Assembly (NCBI RefSeq): GCF_039655775.1
Contig: NZ_JBBYXJ010000002.1
Span: 806,001-870,000 of the forward strand
Direction: 5' to 3'
DNA: 64,000 nt
From: Iodidimonas sp. SYSU 1G8
GTDB taxonomy: Bacteria; Pseudomonadota; Alphaproteobacteria; SMXS01
The translations under genes and the position numbers were made by a program. Shown here piece after piece: positions 1 through 8,328 of this stretch; the first letter of the stretch is position 1, and each line of letters starts with the position of its first letter. The notes under the pieces are model-generated. The model saw only the letters and a program-made list of their open reading frames with translations, was not told the DNA's origin and ran no database searches.

Positions 1-723
1 CTCGCGGCGTCCTGGCGGATTCCTGGCAGCGGTACACGCCTGCACGGCAGCCACGGCACGGCGATCACCAATCCCGGCTTCTTCGAACTGTTCGGTTACT
101 TCCCGGATTTCTTCGTCGGCAACCCCGGCCTGAGCCCGGAACGCTCGAGCAGCTTCGACGTCGGTGTCGAGCAGAAGTTCTGGGGTGACCGGATCACCGT
201 CGACGTGACCTATTTCGACGCCAATCTGCACGACGAGATCGTCACGGTATTCGACTCCAATACCTTCCTGACCTCGGTGGAGAATCTGGTCGGCAAAAGC
301 CGCCGCAAGGGTCTCGAGCTGATGCTTTCGGCCAATCTGACGGACGAGCTGTCCATCGGCGGCAGCTATACCTACACCAGCTCCAGGCAGCCGGCCGGCG
401 GTCGTGAAGTGCGCCGTCCCAAGCATCTGGGCAATATCAACGTGAACTACGCGTTCGCGTCCGGTCGCGGCAACGTCAATCTCGACCTGTCGTATAATGG
501 CAAGCAACTCGACAATGAATTCGTCGATACGACGCCTGAATTCATGGTGACGCTCGACGATTACCTGTTGGTGACCCTGGCGGCGAGCTATCGCCTGACC
601 GAAGCCGTCGAAATCTACGGCCGGGTCGAGAATATGATCGACCAGGATTACGAGGAAGTGTTCTCCTACCGCTCCCCGGGCATTGGCGCGTTCGCCGGCC
701 TGCGGGTGAAACTGGGAGAGTAA
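1..723 (+). CDS. TonB-dependent outer-membrane receptor, C-terminal part (5' end outside window)
   Basis: The frame is open from base 1, so only the last 240 codons of the gene are present. The translation alternates short hydrophobic/aromatic stretches with polar turns, as in beta-barrel strands, and carries receptor-barrel features: a 'NPGLSPERSSSFDVG' segment followed by strands such as 'VTYFDANLHDEIV' and a closing segment with 'GRVENMIDQDYEEVFSY'. It should sit in the outer membrane and take up a metal complex or corrinoid with energy from TonB. Four bases separate it from a periplasmic-binding protein, permease and ATPase, so the whole import path is one operon. The substrate (ferric siderophore, haem or B12) cannot be decided from this fragment. 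The protein ends in Glu rather than the usual aromatic residue. Confidence 0.88.
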   Translation, partial: LAASWRIPGSGTRLHGSHGTAITNPGFFELFGYFPDFFVGNPGLSPERSSSFDVGVEQKFWGDRITVDVTYFDANLHDEIVTVFDSNTFLTSVENLVGKSRRKGLELMLSANLTDELSIGGSYTYTSSRQPAGGREVRRPKHLGNINVNYAFASGRGNVNLDLSYNGKQLDNEFVDTTPEFMVTLDDYLLVTLAASYRLTEAVEIYGRVENMIDQDYEEVFSYRSPGIGAFAGLRVKLGE

Positions 724-727
724 AGGA

Positions 728-1579
728 ATGAAGGCGGCGGGTTGGCATGGCGTTTTGTTCTGCCTGCTCGCCGCCTGTTTCTGCCTGCCCGCCGAGGCGG
801 CGCCCCGGCGCATCGTCTCCATGGGTCTGTGCACCGACCAGCTCGTGATGATGCTGGCCGATGAAGACACCATCCAGTCGGTCCACTGGGTCACGCAGGA
901 AGCGGATGACTCCGCCATGGCCGGACGGGCCGCCCGCTACACAGCCAATCATGGCCTGGCCGAGGAGGTGCTGCGCATGCGGCCGGACCTCGTCTTCGCC
1001 GATGGTACCACATCGCCCCTCGCCACCGCCCTGCTGCGGCGCCAGGGCATTCCCATCGTCACCGTGCCCGTCGCCGATACGTTCGAGGGGACACGACGTA
1101 ACATCCGGCAGGTGGCGGCCGCGCTGGGACGGCCCGCGAAGGGCGAGGCGATGGTCGCCGACTTCGACGCCGCGCTGGTTCGCACGAAGGGCGCCTTGGC
1201 CGGCGAAAACAGGCGCGCCCTGGTCTATGGCGCGAACGGCTTCTCCGCCGGCGTGCCCAGCCTGTTCAACGACGTCCTGACCCATCTCGGCTTGACGAAT
1301 ATCGCGGCCAGGCCGGGCATGGCCGGCTGGGTCAGCATGTCGGTCGAGGATGTGCTGCGGGCCGATCCGGATCTGCTGATCCTGGGCGAATATCGTCCCG
1401 AAGCGCCCTCCCAGGCCAATCTGATGCTGGAGCATCCGGCGCTGCGGGCCTTGCGGCGTGACCGTCCCGTCGTCAGCGTGGCGACCAATCTCTGGAACTG
1501 CGGCACGCCCTTCGTGGCCCGCGCGGCCGCCGTTCTTGTCGAACAGGTGCGCGGCATCGACACGGTGGCGCGGCCATGA
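728..1579 (+). CDS. Periplasmic substrate-binding protein of an iron-complex/corrinoid ABC transporter
   Basis: This 283-residue protein begins with a Sec signal peptide (hydrophobic run about residues 8-24, cleavage near AEA-A). The mature part opens with 'RRIVSMGLCTDQLVMMLAD' and continues 'MRPDLVFADG', the pattern of class III (BtuF/FhuD/HmuT-like) binding proteins. It would bind the substrate in the periplasm after the TonB receptor has brought it in. The start lies 4 bases after the receptor stop, and the end overlaps the permease by ATGA, which supports translational coupling. The exact ligand is unknown; BtuF-like and siderophore-binding assignments are both possible. Confidence 0.88.
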   Translation: MKAAGWHGVLFCLLAACFCLPAEAAPRRIVSMGLCTDQLVMMLADEDTIQSVHWVTQEADDSAMAGRAARYTANHGLAEEVLRMRPDLVFADGTTSPLATALLRRQGIPIVTVPVADTFEGTRRNIRQVAAALGRPAKGEAMVADFDAALVRTKGALAGENRRALVYGANGFSAGVPSLFNDVLTHLGLTNIAARPGMAGWVSMSVEDVLRADPDLLILGEYRPEAPSQANLMLEHPALRALRRDRPVVSVATNLWNCGTPFVARAAAVLVEQVRGIDTVARP

Positions 1580-2568
1580 CGGGGGCGCGCGTCATTCGGG
1601 GTCCGGTACTGTACGGGCTGCTGGGCGGCCTCGTCGTCGCGCTGTTCGTGCTCTCCATCATGATCGGGCGCGGCGGCGCGTGGCTTCCCGCGGGAAGCGG
1701 CCTCGATCCCGCGGTCGCCGATATCATCCTCTACGAGGTGAGGCTGCCGCGCGCCTTGCTCGGCGTGCTCGCCGGCGCGTCGCTGGGGCTTTGCGGGGCC
1801 GCGTTGCAGGGGTTGCTGCGCAACCCGTTGGCCGAACCCGGGCTGGTCGGCGCCTCGAGCGGCGCGGCGCTCGGGGCGGTGATCGTGTTCTATTTCGGCC
1901 TGTTCGGCGGCGTGCTCGCCGTGCCGCTCGGCGGGTTCATCGGCGCGCTGGGCGCCCTGCTGCTGCTGTACCTGCTGGCCGGCCGGGCGCCCGAGGCCAT
2001 GACCCTCATCCTGGCGGGCGTTGCCATCAACGCCTTTGCCGGCGCGCTGACCTCGCTGGCCCTCAATCTCGCCCCCAGTCCTTGGGCGGCGCTGGAGATC
2101 GTCTTCTGGATGCTGGGCTCCATCGCCGATCGGGGCATGGAACATGTGATGTTCGCCGCGCCCTTCGCGCTGGCGGGCATGGCACTGGTGACGACGGCGG
2201 GCGGCGCGCTCGATGCGCTGAGCCTGGGACAGGACACGGCGCGCAGCCTTGGGTTCAGCCCGCGCAATACCACCATACGGGTGATCCTCGGGACAGGACT
2301 TGCCGTGGGCGCGGTGGTTTCCGTCACCGGCATGATCGGTTTCGTCGGGTTGGTGGTCCCGCATCTGCTGCGGCCGTGGGTCGGGCACCACCCGAGCCGG
2401 CTGCTGCTGCCGAGCGCCTTGGCGGGCGCGGCGGTGCTGCTGGCCGCGGACATTCTCGTGCGGCTGCCGCTGCGGGGGCCCGAGCTGAAGCTGGGCGTGG
2501 TGACGGCCCTGATCGGCGCGCCGTTCTTTCTCCACCTCATCCTCAAGATGCGGCGGATCGATCCATGA
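1576..2568 (+). CDS. FecCD/BtuC-family ABC transporter permease
   Basis: This 330-residue, very hydrophobic protein has about nine to ten membrane segments and FecCD-family motifs: 'RLPRALLGVLAGASLGLCGAALQGLLRNPLAEPGLVGASSGAA' split over two helices, and 'GFVGLVVPHLLRPWVGHHP' near residues 255-275, the loop that docks on the ATPase. It would form the inner-membrane channel for the iron or corrinoid complex. The start overlaps the binding-protein stop by four bases and the end overlaps the ATPase start by four bases, so all three are coupled. Length is normal for the family. Confidence 0.92.
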   Translation: MTGARVIRGPVLYGLLGGLVVALFVLSIMIGRGGAWLPAGSGLDPAVADIILYEVRLPRALLGVLAGASLGLCGAALQGLLRNPLAEPGLVGASSGAALGAVIVFYFGLFGGVLAVPLGGFIGALGALLLLYLLAGRAPEAMTLILAGVAINAFAGALTSLALNLAPSPWAALEIVFWMLGSIADRGMEHVMFAAPFALAGMALVTTAGGALDALSLGQDTARSLGFSPRNTTIRVILGTGLAVGAVVSVTGMIGFVGLVVPHLLRPWVGHHPSRLLLPSALAGAAVLLAADILVRLPLRGPELKLGVVTALIGAPFFLHLILKMRRIDP

Positions 2569-3344
2569 CGTTGCTCGCCGCCCACGATCTCCATGTCTCG
2601 TTCGGTGCCTTGCCCGCGGTGCGCGGTGTCGGCTTCACGGCCGATGCCGGAACGCTCATCGGCCTGATTGGTCCCAATGGCGCGGGCAAGACCAGCCTCA
2701 TCCGCGCCCTGGCCGATCTGGTTCCGTTCACCGGCGCCGTCGAGATCGACGGCCGAGCCTCCAGCCGTTTTGGCCGTCGGGCCTTCGCGCGGCAGGTCGC
2801 CTATCTGGCGCAGAACCAGCCGGTGCATTGGCCTTTCACGGTCTCCGATCTGGTGGCGCTCGGCCGTCTACCGCACCGCGCGCCATTCCAGGGCGCCTCG
2901 CGAGATGATCGCGCGGCGGTGGAACGGGCGATCGCGCTCGCGGCCGTCGGCGACCTGTCCGCCCGCCGCGTCGATGCGCTGTCGGGCGGGGAACGGGCGC
3001 GTGTGCTGCTGGCGCGCGCGCTGGCGGTTCAGGCGCCCATCCTGCTGGTCGATGAGCCAATCGCCTCGCTGGACCCATACCACCAGATCGAGATCATGGA
3101 GGTTTTGCGCGCCTATGCCGAGGCGGGCGCGCTGGTCATCGCCGTGCTGCACGACCTGACGCTGGCGGAGCGCTTCTGCCATCGTCTGCTTCTGCTGCGG
3201 GATGGCGAGCTGCTTGCCGATGGCCCGCCCGCGACGGTCCTGGTGGATGATAACGTGCAGCGCGCCTATCGGGTCGCCGTCATCCACCACGTCCATGATG
3301 GACAGAGGATCACCGTGCCGTGGCAGCGGGTGAACGCGAAATAA
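2565..3344 (+). CDS. ABC transporter ATP-binding protein of the FecE/BtuD/HmuV type
   Basis: The start is the ATG at 2565 that overlaps the permease stop; the frame is open far upstream but that part is not coding. The 259-residue product has Walker A 'GPNGAGKTSL' near residue 35, Q-loop 'YLAQNQ', signature 'LSGGERARVLLARAL', Walker B 'ILLVDEP' and the switch histidine in 'VLHDLTLA'. It would power import through the permease. It is the last gene of the importer operon; 73 bases separate it from the next gene, which is unrelated in function. Confidence 0.93.
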   Translation: MTLLAAHDLHVSFGALPAVRGVGFTADAGTLIGLIGPNGAGKTSLIRALADLVPFTGAVEIDGRASSRFGRRAFARQVAYLAQNQPVHWPFTVSDLVALGRLPHRAPFQGASRDDRAAVERAIALAAVGDLSARRVDALSGGERARVLLARALAVQAPILLVDEPIASLDPYHQIEIMEVLRAYAEAGALVIAVLHDLTLAERFCHRLLLLRDGELLADGPPATVLVDDNVQRAYRVAVIHHVHDGQRITVPWQRVNAK

Positions 3345-3417
3345 CCGCGCCGGCAGCGCACGGCCGTTTCGGCCCGCGACGCGCGCCTGTATAACCGGAG
3401 GATCCTTCCCGCCCGTC

Positions 3418-4632
3418 ATGGCCCGCATGCGCATCCTGCACGTCTTCGATCACTCCATTCCGTTGCACAGCGGCTACACCTTCCGTAGCCTGGCCATTCT
3501 CCGCCAGCAACGGGCGTTGGGCTGGGAAACCCATCATCTCACGGGCCCCAAACAGGGCACGGATGAGGAAGCGACCGAGGCCGTCGAAGGCCTGGTCTTT
3601 CATCGCACCCGGCAGCCACCGCCATGGACCCGCTCCCTGCCGCTCATCAAGGATCAGGCCATTGTCGATGTCCTGGCGCGACGTCTCGAGGCGGTGGCGC
3701 GCCAGATCCGGCCCGATGTGATCCACGCCCATTCCCCGGTCCTCAACGCCCGCGCCGCGCTGGCGGTGGGCCGCAGACTGGGCATCCCCGTCGTGTACGA
3801 GATCCGCGCGTTCTGGGAGGACGCCGCCGCCGCCCATGGCACGTTCCGCGCCAACGGGGCGCGCTATCGTATCGCCCGCCATCTGGAAACCATGGCGGTC
3901 CGTCAGGCCGATGCCGTGACGACGATCTGCGAAGGCCTGCGCCAGGATATCGTGGCGCGCGGCGTCCCAGAGGGCAATGTGACGGTGATTCCCAATGCCG
4001 TTGACCCCGAAGAATTCGCCCATCCGCTGCCACCTGATCCGGCGCTGAAGGCGTCACTGGGTCTCTCGGACGCGGTCGTGCTCGGGTTCATCGGATCGTT
4101 CTATGGGTACGAAGGGCTCGACCTCTTGCTCGAGGCCATGCCGGCAATTGTCGCCCGCGCGCCTCAGGTGCGCTTGTTGCTGGTTGGCGGCGGCCCGGAG
4201 GAGCAGTCGCTGCGGGCGCAGGCCGCGCGCCTGTCTCTTGGTGAGTCCGTGATCTTCGCCGGTCGTGTGCCTCATCAGGACGTGGCGCGGTACTACGCGC
4301 TGGTCGACGCCTTCATCTACCCGCGCCATCCCATGCGCCTGACCGAGCTGGTCACGCCGCTGAAGCCGTTGGAGGCCATGGCGCAGCGGAAGCCCGTGCT
4401 CGCATCCGATATCGGCGGGCACCGCGAGTTGATCCAGCATGGCGCGACCGGACTGCTGTTTCCCGCAGGCCGTCCGGACGCCGTCGCCGATGCGGTCGCG
4501 GACTGGGTGGCGCATCCCGCGCGCGCGGCCGCGCTTCTCGACCAGGCCTATCGTTACGTGACCGAAGTCCGGACCTGGGCGAACAGCGTCGGCCGCTACG
4601 CGCCGGTCTATGGCCGCCTCGCCAGGCCATGA
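3418..4632 (+). CDS. Glycosyltransferase family 4, PEP-CTERM/exosortase A-associated type
   Basis: This 404-residue protein is a GT-B fold transferase. Its N-terminus 'MRILHVFDHSIPLHSGYTFR' (from a second possible ATG at 3427) and 'LGWETHHLTGPKQG' match the pattern I know for the exosortase A-system-associated GT family (Daro_2409 type). The donor-binding half has 'VTVIPNAVDPEEF', 'LLLVGGGPEE' and 'LKPLEAMAQRKPVLASDIGGHRELI'. It would build an exopolysaccharide with a nucleotide-sugar donor at the cytoplasmic face. A PEP-CTERM protein is encoded at 36179, but no exosortase gene is in the window. A GGAGG lies about 17 bases before 3418, so the exact start is uncertain. A strong hairpin follows the stop. 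Confidence 0.85.
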   Translation: MARMRILHVFDHSIPLHSGYTFRSLAILRQQRALGWETHHLTGPKQGTDEEATEAVEGLVFHRTRQPPPWTRSLPLIKDQAIVDVLARRLEAVARQIRPDVIHAHSPVLNARAALAVGRRLGIPVVYEIRAFWEDAAAAHGTFRANGARYRIARHLETMAVRQADAVTTICEGLRQDIVARGVPEGNVTVIPNAVDPEEFAHPLPPDPALKASLGLSDAVVLGFIGSFYGYEGLDLLLEAMPAIVARAPQVRLLLVGGGPEEQSLRAQAARLSLGESVIFAGRVPHQDVARYYALVDAFIYPRHPMRLTELVTPLKPLEAMAQRKPVLASDIGGHRELIQHGATGLLFPAGRPDAVADAVADWVAHPARAAALLDQAYRYVTEVRTWANSVGRYAPVYGRLARP

Positions 4633-4634
4633 AA

Positions 4635-4661
4635 AAAGGGGATGCGCGAGGCATCCCCTTT
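4635..4661. terminator. Bidirectional rho-independent terminator between convergent genes
   Basis: An 11-bp perfect stem (AAAGGGGATGC paired with GCATCCCCTTT) closes a 5-base loop, with extra A residues on the left flank. It lies between the glycosyltransferase stop and the convergent TadG-like gene stop, so it can end transcription from both sides. Only a short T run follows on the plus strand; the A run gives a better U tract for the minus-strand transcript. Confidence 0.75.
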
Positions 4662-4684
4662 GATCTCGTCGGTCGTCTTCAGGC

Positions 4685-6334
4685 CTATTGAGCGATGCGC
4701 AGATTATTGATCTCCGTCGCGATGGCGATGAAGGCCGCTTCCAGTTCGTCATTTGACGGCGTGTCGAAGTACTGGTCCGGCCGGCCGGCGCATTCCAGGA
4801 AGGTTTGCTTGGTCGCCGCGTTGGGGCTGCCGAACGTGATCGTGTAGAGCGTCACGCCATTATCGCGCAGCTTGGTGCACATGCGTTTCATCTTGTTGTT
4901 CAGCACCGTCTGCGCCTGGCTGTTGCTGGTGGTGCCCAGACGGTTCTCGGCGATCCGGCCATAGGCGCCGTAATCCGTATTGTCGGGGACGTTACCCTGG
5001 ACCACATAGGCGCTGCTGCTGGTCGAGAAGCCAGCCTTGCCGGGCAGGCCGTTGACCGGCGTCTTGCCGTCGTCGCCCTTGGTGCCATTGCCCTCCCAGT
5101 CGAACCATTCGTTGACGCCGTCGGTCAGCAGGATCAGGACCTTGTCCCAGTTCTCGGTATTGTAGTCGAGCGGGTACTCGGCCGGCGTGTCGCCGCCCCA
5201 CAGCCCGCGCCATTCGGGCGACAGGGCGCGCCAGCCCCAGGCGAGGCCCAGATTGGACATGGTGCCACCCCGGTGCCAGGGCTGCATGTTGTTGATCGCG
5301 GCGATAGCGGCGGCCTTGGACTGCTGCAGCGGCATGATCGGCGGCGGGCAACCCAAATTCGGGCCGGTGCCGTTGTTCTGCGCGCTGTTGGCCTCGTTGA
5401 TCGACGGCCAGTCATTGTCGCCCTTGATCGGGCTCCAGGTGCCGTTCTTCTTGACCTGCATCAAGGTGTTGTTCTTGTCCTTGTAGGTGACGTTCTTGGT
5501 CGAGGGCCACGACATGACTTCCCACTTCTTGGTCGAGGGCGTGTCGTCCGTTTCGTCATAGGGATCGGGACGCGCCATCACGCAGCCCTTCCAGGTGGTG
5601 CCAGCGAAATAGGTGCTGTTCGCCGCGCTGTTCCAGGTGCCGCCACCGGGCGCCTGGACCCAGTCGGTGTGAGTGTTGCCGATGTTCACCATGGCGGCGT
5701 AGGGCACCAGCGAGATGTAGAAGTTCTCGATGGTCTCCCGGTCGCCATACAGGATATCGACCAGTTTCTTGGCCGACGACTTCATGGACTCCATCATGCT
5801 GACCGACGAGCCGCTGAGATTGCTGCGCATCGAGCCCGTATTGTCCATCACGAGCACGAGCTCGACGCCGCGGCCGTTCCTGACCACGGTGGACGACGCG
5901 GACACGGTCATGGCTTCAATACCCAGCAATTGCATGAACGCGGTCGGCATGTCTGCCGAAGCGGTGACTACGACCTGCTGCGCCGTCGGCGTGACGCTGA
6001 TCGTCGGTTCGGTCATGCCGTGCACGTTGTCGGGCATGTTCGCCTTGAAGAAATTCTGCGCCGCCGTCTTGGCGGCGGTTTCGCGCACGCTGAACGTGCC
6101 GGACGTATTCTCGTAGGCGCGGCCGCCCGCGAGAGCCGCGGAATCGAGCGCGTTCTGCATCTCGACCCTTCCGGAATGCATCCGCGCGTAATCCACCGCG
6201 ACGCCGACGAATCCCAGAAGCGGCACGGCCATCAGGCCATAGATAATGGCCATGGCGCCGCGATTGTCGCTCGCCCACGACCGCACGAGTCTTGTCAGGC
6301 GCGTCGATGCCTGGCTCGCGTTGTGACCCACCAT
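4685..6334 (-). CDS. TadG-like pilus assembly protein with von Willebrand factor A domain
   Basis: The chosen ATG at 6334 has GGAGGAAG just upstream; the open frame continues further but without a good site. The 549-residue protein has a short N-terminus ending 'DNRGAMAII', then one membrane helix at about residues 27-48 (Tad-N/TadE-type anchor), and a vWA domain from about residue 157 with an intact metal site 'DNTGSM' (Asp164, Ser168). The C-terminus 'EINNLRIAQ' is typical of TadG. It would be a membrane-anchored minor component of the Tad pilus machine, possibly a tip or surface adhesin. It is divergent from a TadE-like gene, with an AT-rich shared control region. Confidence 0.88.
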   Translation of the reverse strand: MVGHNASQASTRLTRLVRSWASDNRGAMAIIYGLMAVPLLGFVGVAVDYARMHSGRVEMQNALDSAALAGGRAYENTSGTFSVRETAAKTAAQNFFKANMPDNVHGMTEPTISVTPTAQQVVVTASADMPTAFMQLLGIEAMTVSASSTVVRNGRGVELVLVMDNTGSMRSNLSGSSVSMMESMKSSAKKLVDILYGDRETIENFYISLVPYAAMVNIGNTHTDWVQAPGGGTWNSAANSTYFAGTTWKGCVMARPDPYDETDDTPSTKKWEVMSWPSTKNVTYKDKNNTLMQVKKNGTWSPIKGDNDWPSINEANSAQNNGTGPNLGCPPPIMPLQQSKAAAIAAINNMQPWHRGGTMSNLGLAWGWRALSPEWRGLWGGDTPAEYPLDYNTENWDKVLILLTDGVNEWFDWEGNGTKGDDGKTPVNGLPGKAGFSTSSSAYVVQGNVPDNTDYGAYGRIAENRLGTTSNSQAQTVLNNKMKRMCTKLRDNGVTLYTITFGSPNAATKQTFLECAGRPDQYFDTPSNDELEAAFIAIATEINNLRIAQ

Positions 6335-6489
6335 CTCACTTCCTCCATGGTATCTCGCACCGCTTTTTCCGCAGCGGTTGGAGCCGCGCCACCATCCGGC
6401 GTGACGTGCACGTCCTTTTCGCTTTGGCGGCGGAGTCATTACTATCAAAAAACTAAGTAACGGAGTAGATTTTTATGAAATTACTTAGA

Positions 6490-6504
6490 TTAAAATGAGG
6501 TTAA
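6490..6504. promoter_or_regulatory. CtrA-type box TTAA-N7-TTAA in the divergent tadG/tadE control region
   Basis: The sequence TTAA-AATGAGG-TTAA matches the full consensus of the alphaproteobacterial cell-cycle regulator CtrA, with exact 7-base spacing. It lies in a markedly AT-rich stretch (about 6435-6585) between the divergent TadG-like and TadE-like genes, where promoters for both must lie. CtrA controls pilus genes in Caulobacter, so the site makes biological sense. TTAA is common in AT-rich DNA, so chance remains possible. Confidence 0.5.
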
Positions 6505-6616
6505 ACTGTGAATATAATTTAAATAAAATTTTATCAAAAAGTTAATAACTATTTTTTACTAGAGAATTCATTAATTGCTCGGTATTGTTCGGGCTCTAAT
6601 GTTGGCGGATGCCGAG

Positions 6617-7207
6617 ATGACCCCGCGAGTTATGCAACCCTTCAGGTCCTGGTTCGGGCGTGCCGCACGTGATCGGCGCGGCTCCGTCATGGTCGAGTTC
6701 GCGCTGGTCATCGGGCCGTTCTGTATCCTCGTCATGGGGGTGATTGAACTCGGCCTTGCGTTCTGGGCCAACAGCCTGCTGGACAGCGCGACCCAGGAAA
6801 CGGCCCGCAAGATTCGCACGGGACAGATTCAGGCCGCCGCTGCCGAGGAAGATGCGCCAACGGCGGACGAGCTATTCAAGACGGAATTGTGCGGGACCCT
6901 AAAGGTGCTGCTCAAATGCGACAGCAGTCGTCTCGCCTATGACGTGCGGGAGTCCACGTCGTTCGGAACGGTGGATTTGAGCCCGCCGCCGACCGATGAG
7001 GAAGCGGGGGTGGTCATCACCCAGTTCCAGCCTGGAACCCGAGACGAGGTCATCCTCGTCCGCACCTACTACAAGTGGGGCTTGATCACGCCGGGCATGA
7101 GGCGCCTGTTGAGCAACCATACAGACGCCGATGGCAATCTTTTGTTGTCGTCGACGGTGGCGTTCCGCAACGAACCGTTCCCTGAAATCGCCAGCTCTGA
7201 GGAATAA
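6617..7207 (+). CDS. TadE-like pseudopilin of the Tad pilus system
   Basis: The product (196 residues from the ATG at 6617; an ATG at 6599 and a TTG at 6575 are also in frame and none has a strong ribosome site) carries the TadE signature 'DRRGSVMVEFALVIGPFCILVMGVIELGLAFW': a basic lead, Glu at the +5-type position and one long hydrophobic helix near residues 22-46. The soluble part ends without further membrane segments. It would be processed by the prepilin peptidase and form a minor pseudopilin. It is followed 15 bases later by a second TadE-like gene. Confidence 0.82.
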   Translation: MTPRVMQPFRSWFGRAARDRRGSVMVEFALVIGPFCILVMGVIELGLAFWANSLLDSATQETARKIRTGQIQAAAAEEDAPTADELFKTELCGTLKVLLKCDSSRLAYDVRESTSFGTVDLSPPPTDEEAGVVITQFQPGTRDEVILVRTYYKWGLITPGMRRLLSNHTDADGNLLLSSTVAFRNEPFPEIASSEE

Positions 7208-7222
7208 GGCCGGAGTCGGATA

Positions 7223-7834
7223 ATGTATCAGGTCGCACAAAAGGGCAGGAGCAGTCAGACACGGTTGCAGCGCATGGCCGTTCGTTGGCTGCGAGACCAG
7301 CAGGGCGTCGCCGCGGTCGAAATGGCGCTGATTCTGCCGATTCTGGTTCTGATGATCGTCGGAATGTCCGAGACCGTGGACATGATGATGGTCGACCAGA
7401 AAGTCACCACCATGACGAACACGACAGCGGACCTGGTGTCGCGCGTGGCGAAGATCGACAATCAGGGGCTGAACGATGTGTTCGCCGCGACCCAGGCGAT
7501 CATTCAGCCATTCCCGACGACGGGGCTGTCAATAAAACTCACCAGCATCAACAAGAATTCGAGCAACCAGGTGAAGGTCCACTGGTCCGCCGCGACGACC
7601 GGCACCACGCCTTACACCAAGGGTGCCAACTATACCAAGGCGCTGCCGACGGGTGTCCTCGGCACCAACGATTTCGTGATCATGGCCGAGATCACCTATT
7701 CCTATGCCGGCCCGTCGACCGATTTCATCATCGGTCCCAGCACGCTCACCTCGACGTACTATTCCAAGCCGCGCCGCTCCCGCAGCGTGTTGCGCTGCGA
7801 CAACCTTTCCCTGAGCGCGCCGACCTGTTACTGA
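7223..7834 (+). CDS. Second TadE/TadG-like pseudopilin
   Basis: This 203-residue protein has a basic N-terminus, 'DQQGVAAVEMALILPILVLMIVGMSE' (prepilin-like cleavage context, Glu then a hydrophobic helix at about residues 31-52) and a polar, Ser/Thr-rich C-terminal domain ending 'SAPTCY'. A GGAG sits before the ATG and the gene follows its TadE-like neighbour by 15 bases, so the two form one unit. The likely role is a minor pseudopilin that acts with the first TadE and the TadG-like protein. Confidence 0.8.
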   Translation: MYQVAQKGRSSQTRLQRMAVRWLRDQQGVAAVEMALILPILVLMIVGMSETVDMMMVDQKVTTMTNTTADLVSRVAKIDNQGLNDVFAATQAIIQPFPTTGLSIKLTSINKNSSNQVKVHWSAATTGTTPYTKGANYTKALPTGVLGTNDFVIMAEITYSYAGPSTDFIIGPSTLTSTYYSKPRRSRSVLRCDNLSLSAPTCY

Positions 7835-7931
7835 CAAATCCCGTGCACCGCCATCATGGCGCCGCGCACCCGCGTTGTTATTCCGTCAAATCCTGAGTTT
7901 ACGTAAACAGCCTGTCTGGCTGTGGTCGCGT

Positions 7932-8096
7932 CTATAACGGCGCGGCGATGACCTGTTCGTAAAGCGCCAGCGTCCTCTGGCCAAGAACCTGGATCAGGAA
8001 CGCGATGGCCAGTCCGATCAGACCGACAAGGAGCGCGTACTCGACGAGAGTCGCGCCCTGCTCGTTCTTGATAAAATGTTTTGTCACCTTGATCAC
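7932..8096 (-). CDS. Small Flp-type pilin (second copy)
   Basis: Reading the minus strand from GTG at 8096 (another GTG is at 8087) gives 54 residues: a basic lead 'KHFIKNEQ', then 'GATLVEYALLVGLIGLAIAFLIQVLG' and a short polar tail. This is the Flp pilin pattern: Gly before the cleavage point, Glu at mature +5 with Tyr next to it, and one hydrophobic helix. The prepilin peptidase at 17051 would process it. It is a different sequence from the Flp pilin at 17708, and is set apart from the main cluster between the TadE pair and TadD. The non-ATG start is the least certain point. Confidence 0.75.
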   Translation of the reverse strand: MIKVTKHFIKNEQGATLVEYALLVGLIGLAIAFLIQVLGQRTLALYEQVIAAPL

Positions 8097-8328
8097 GAAG
8101 GATCGCCCAAGCGTTACTAAATCCAGATTCTTATTACATCATGAGGTGGGGTGCGGAGCAATCGAATTACCGCCTCACCGGTCAATAATTCGCTCTGCTA
8201 ACTGACTGATATTGGTGTTTTAATCCATCATCTTCCCCATGATGCCGGGCCGGTGCCAAGCCGCCTGCTTTCTTGTTCGCGGCAGCCGTAGTACGCTGAG
8301 CAGGCATCAGGGATGGAGAACGATTCTG

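Noticed and set aside
542-2535. Long minus-strand open frames opposite the ABC transporter genes
   Set aside because: They are mirror frames of high-GC coding DNA. Their translations are rich in Gly/Arg/His/Gln without family motifs, while the plus strand carries clear transporter signatures.
4805-6460. Plus-strand 551-codon open frame across the TadG-like gene
   Set aside because: It has no recognisable domain and lies fully opposite the vWA protein with its intact MIDAS motif and good start.
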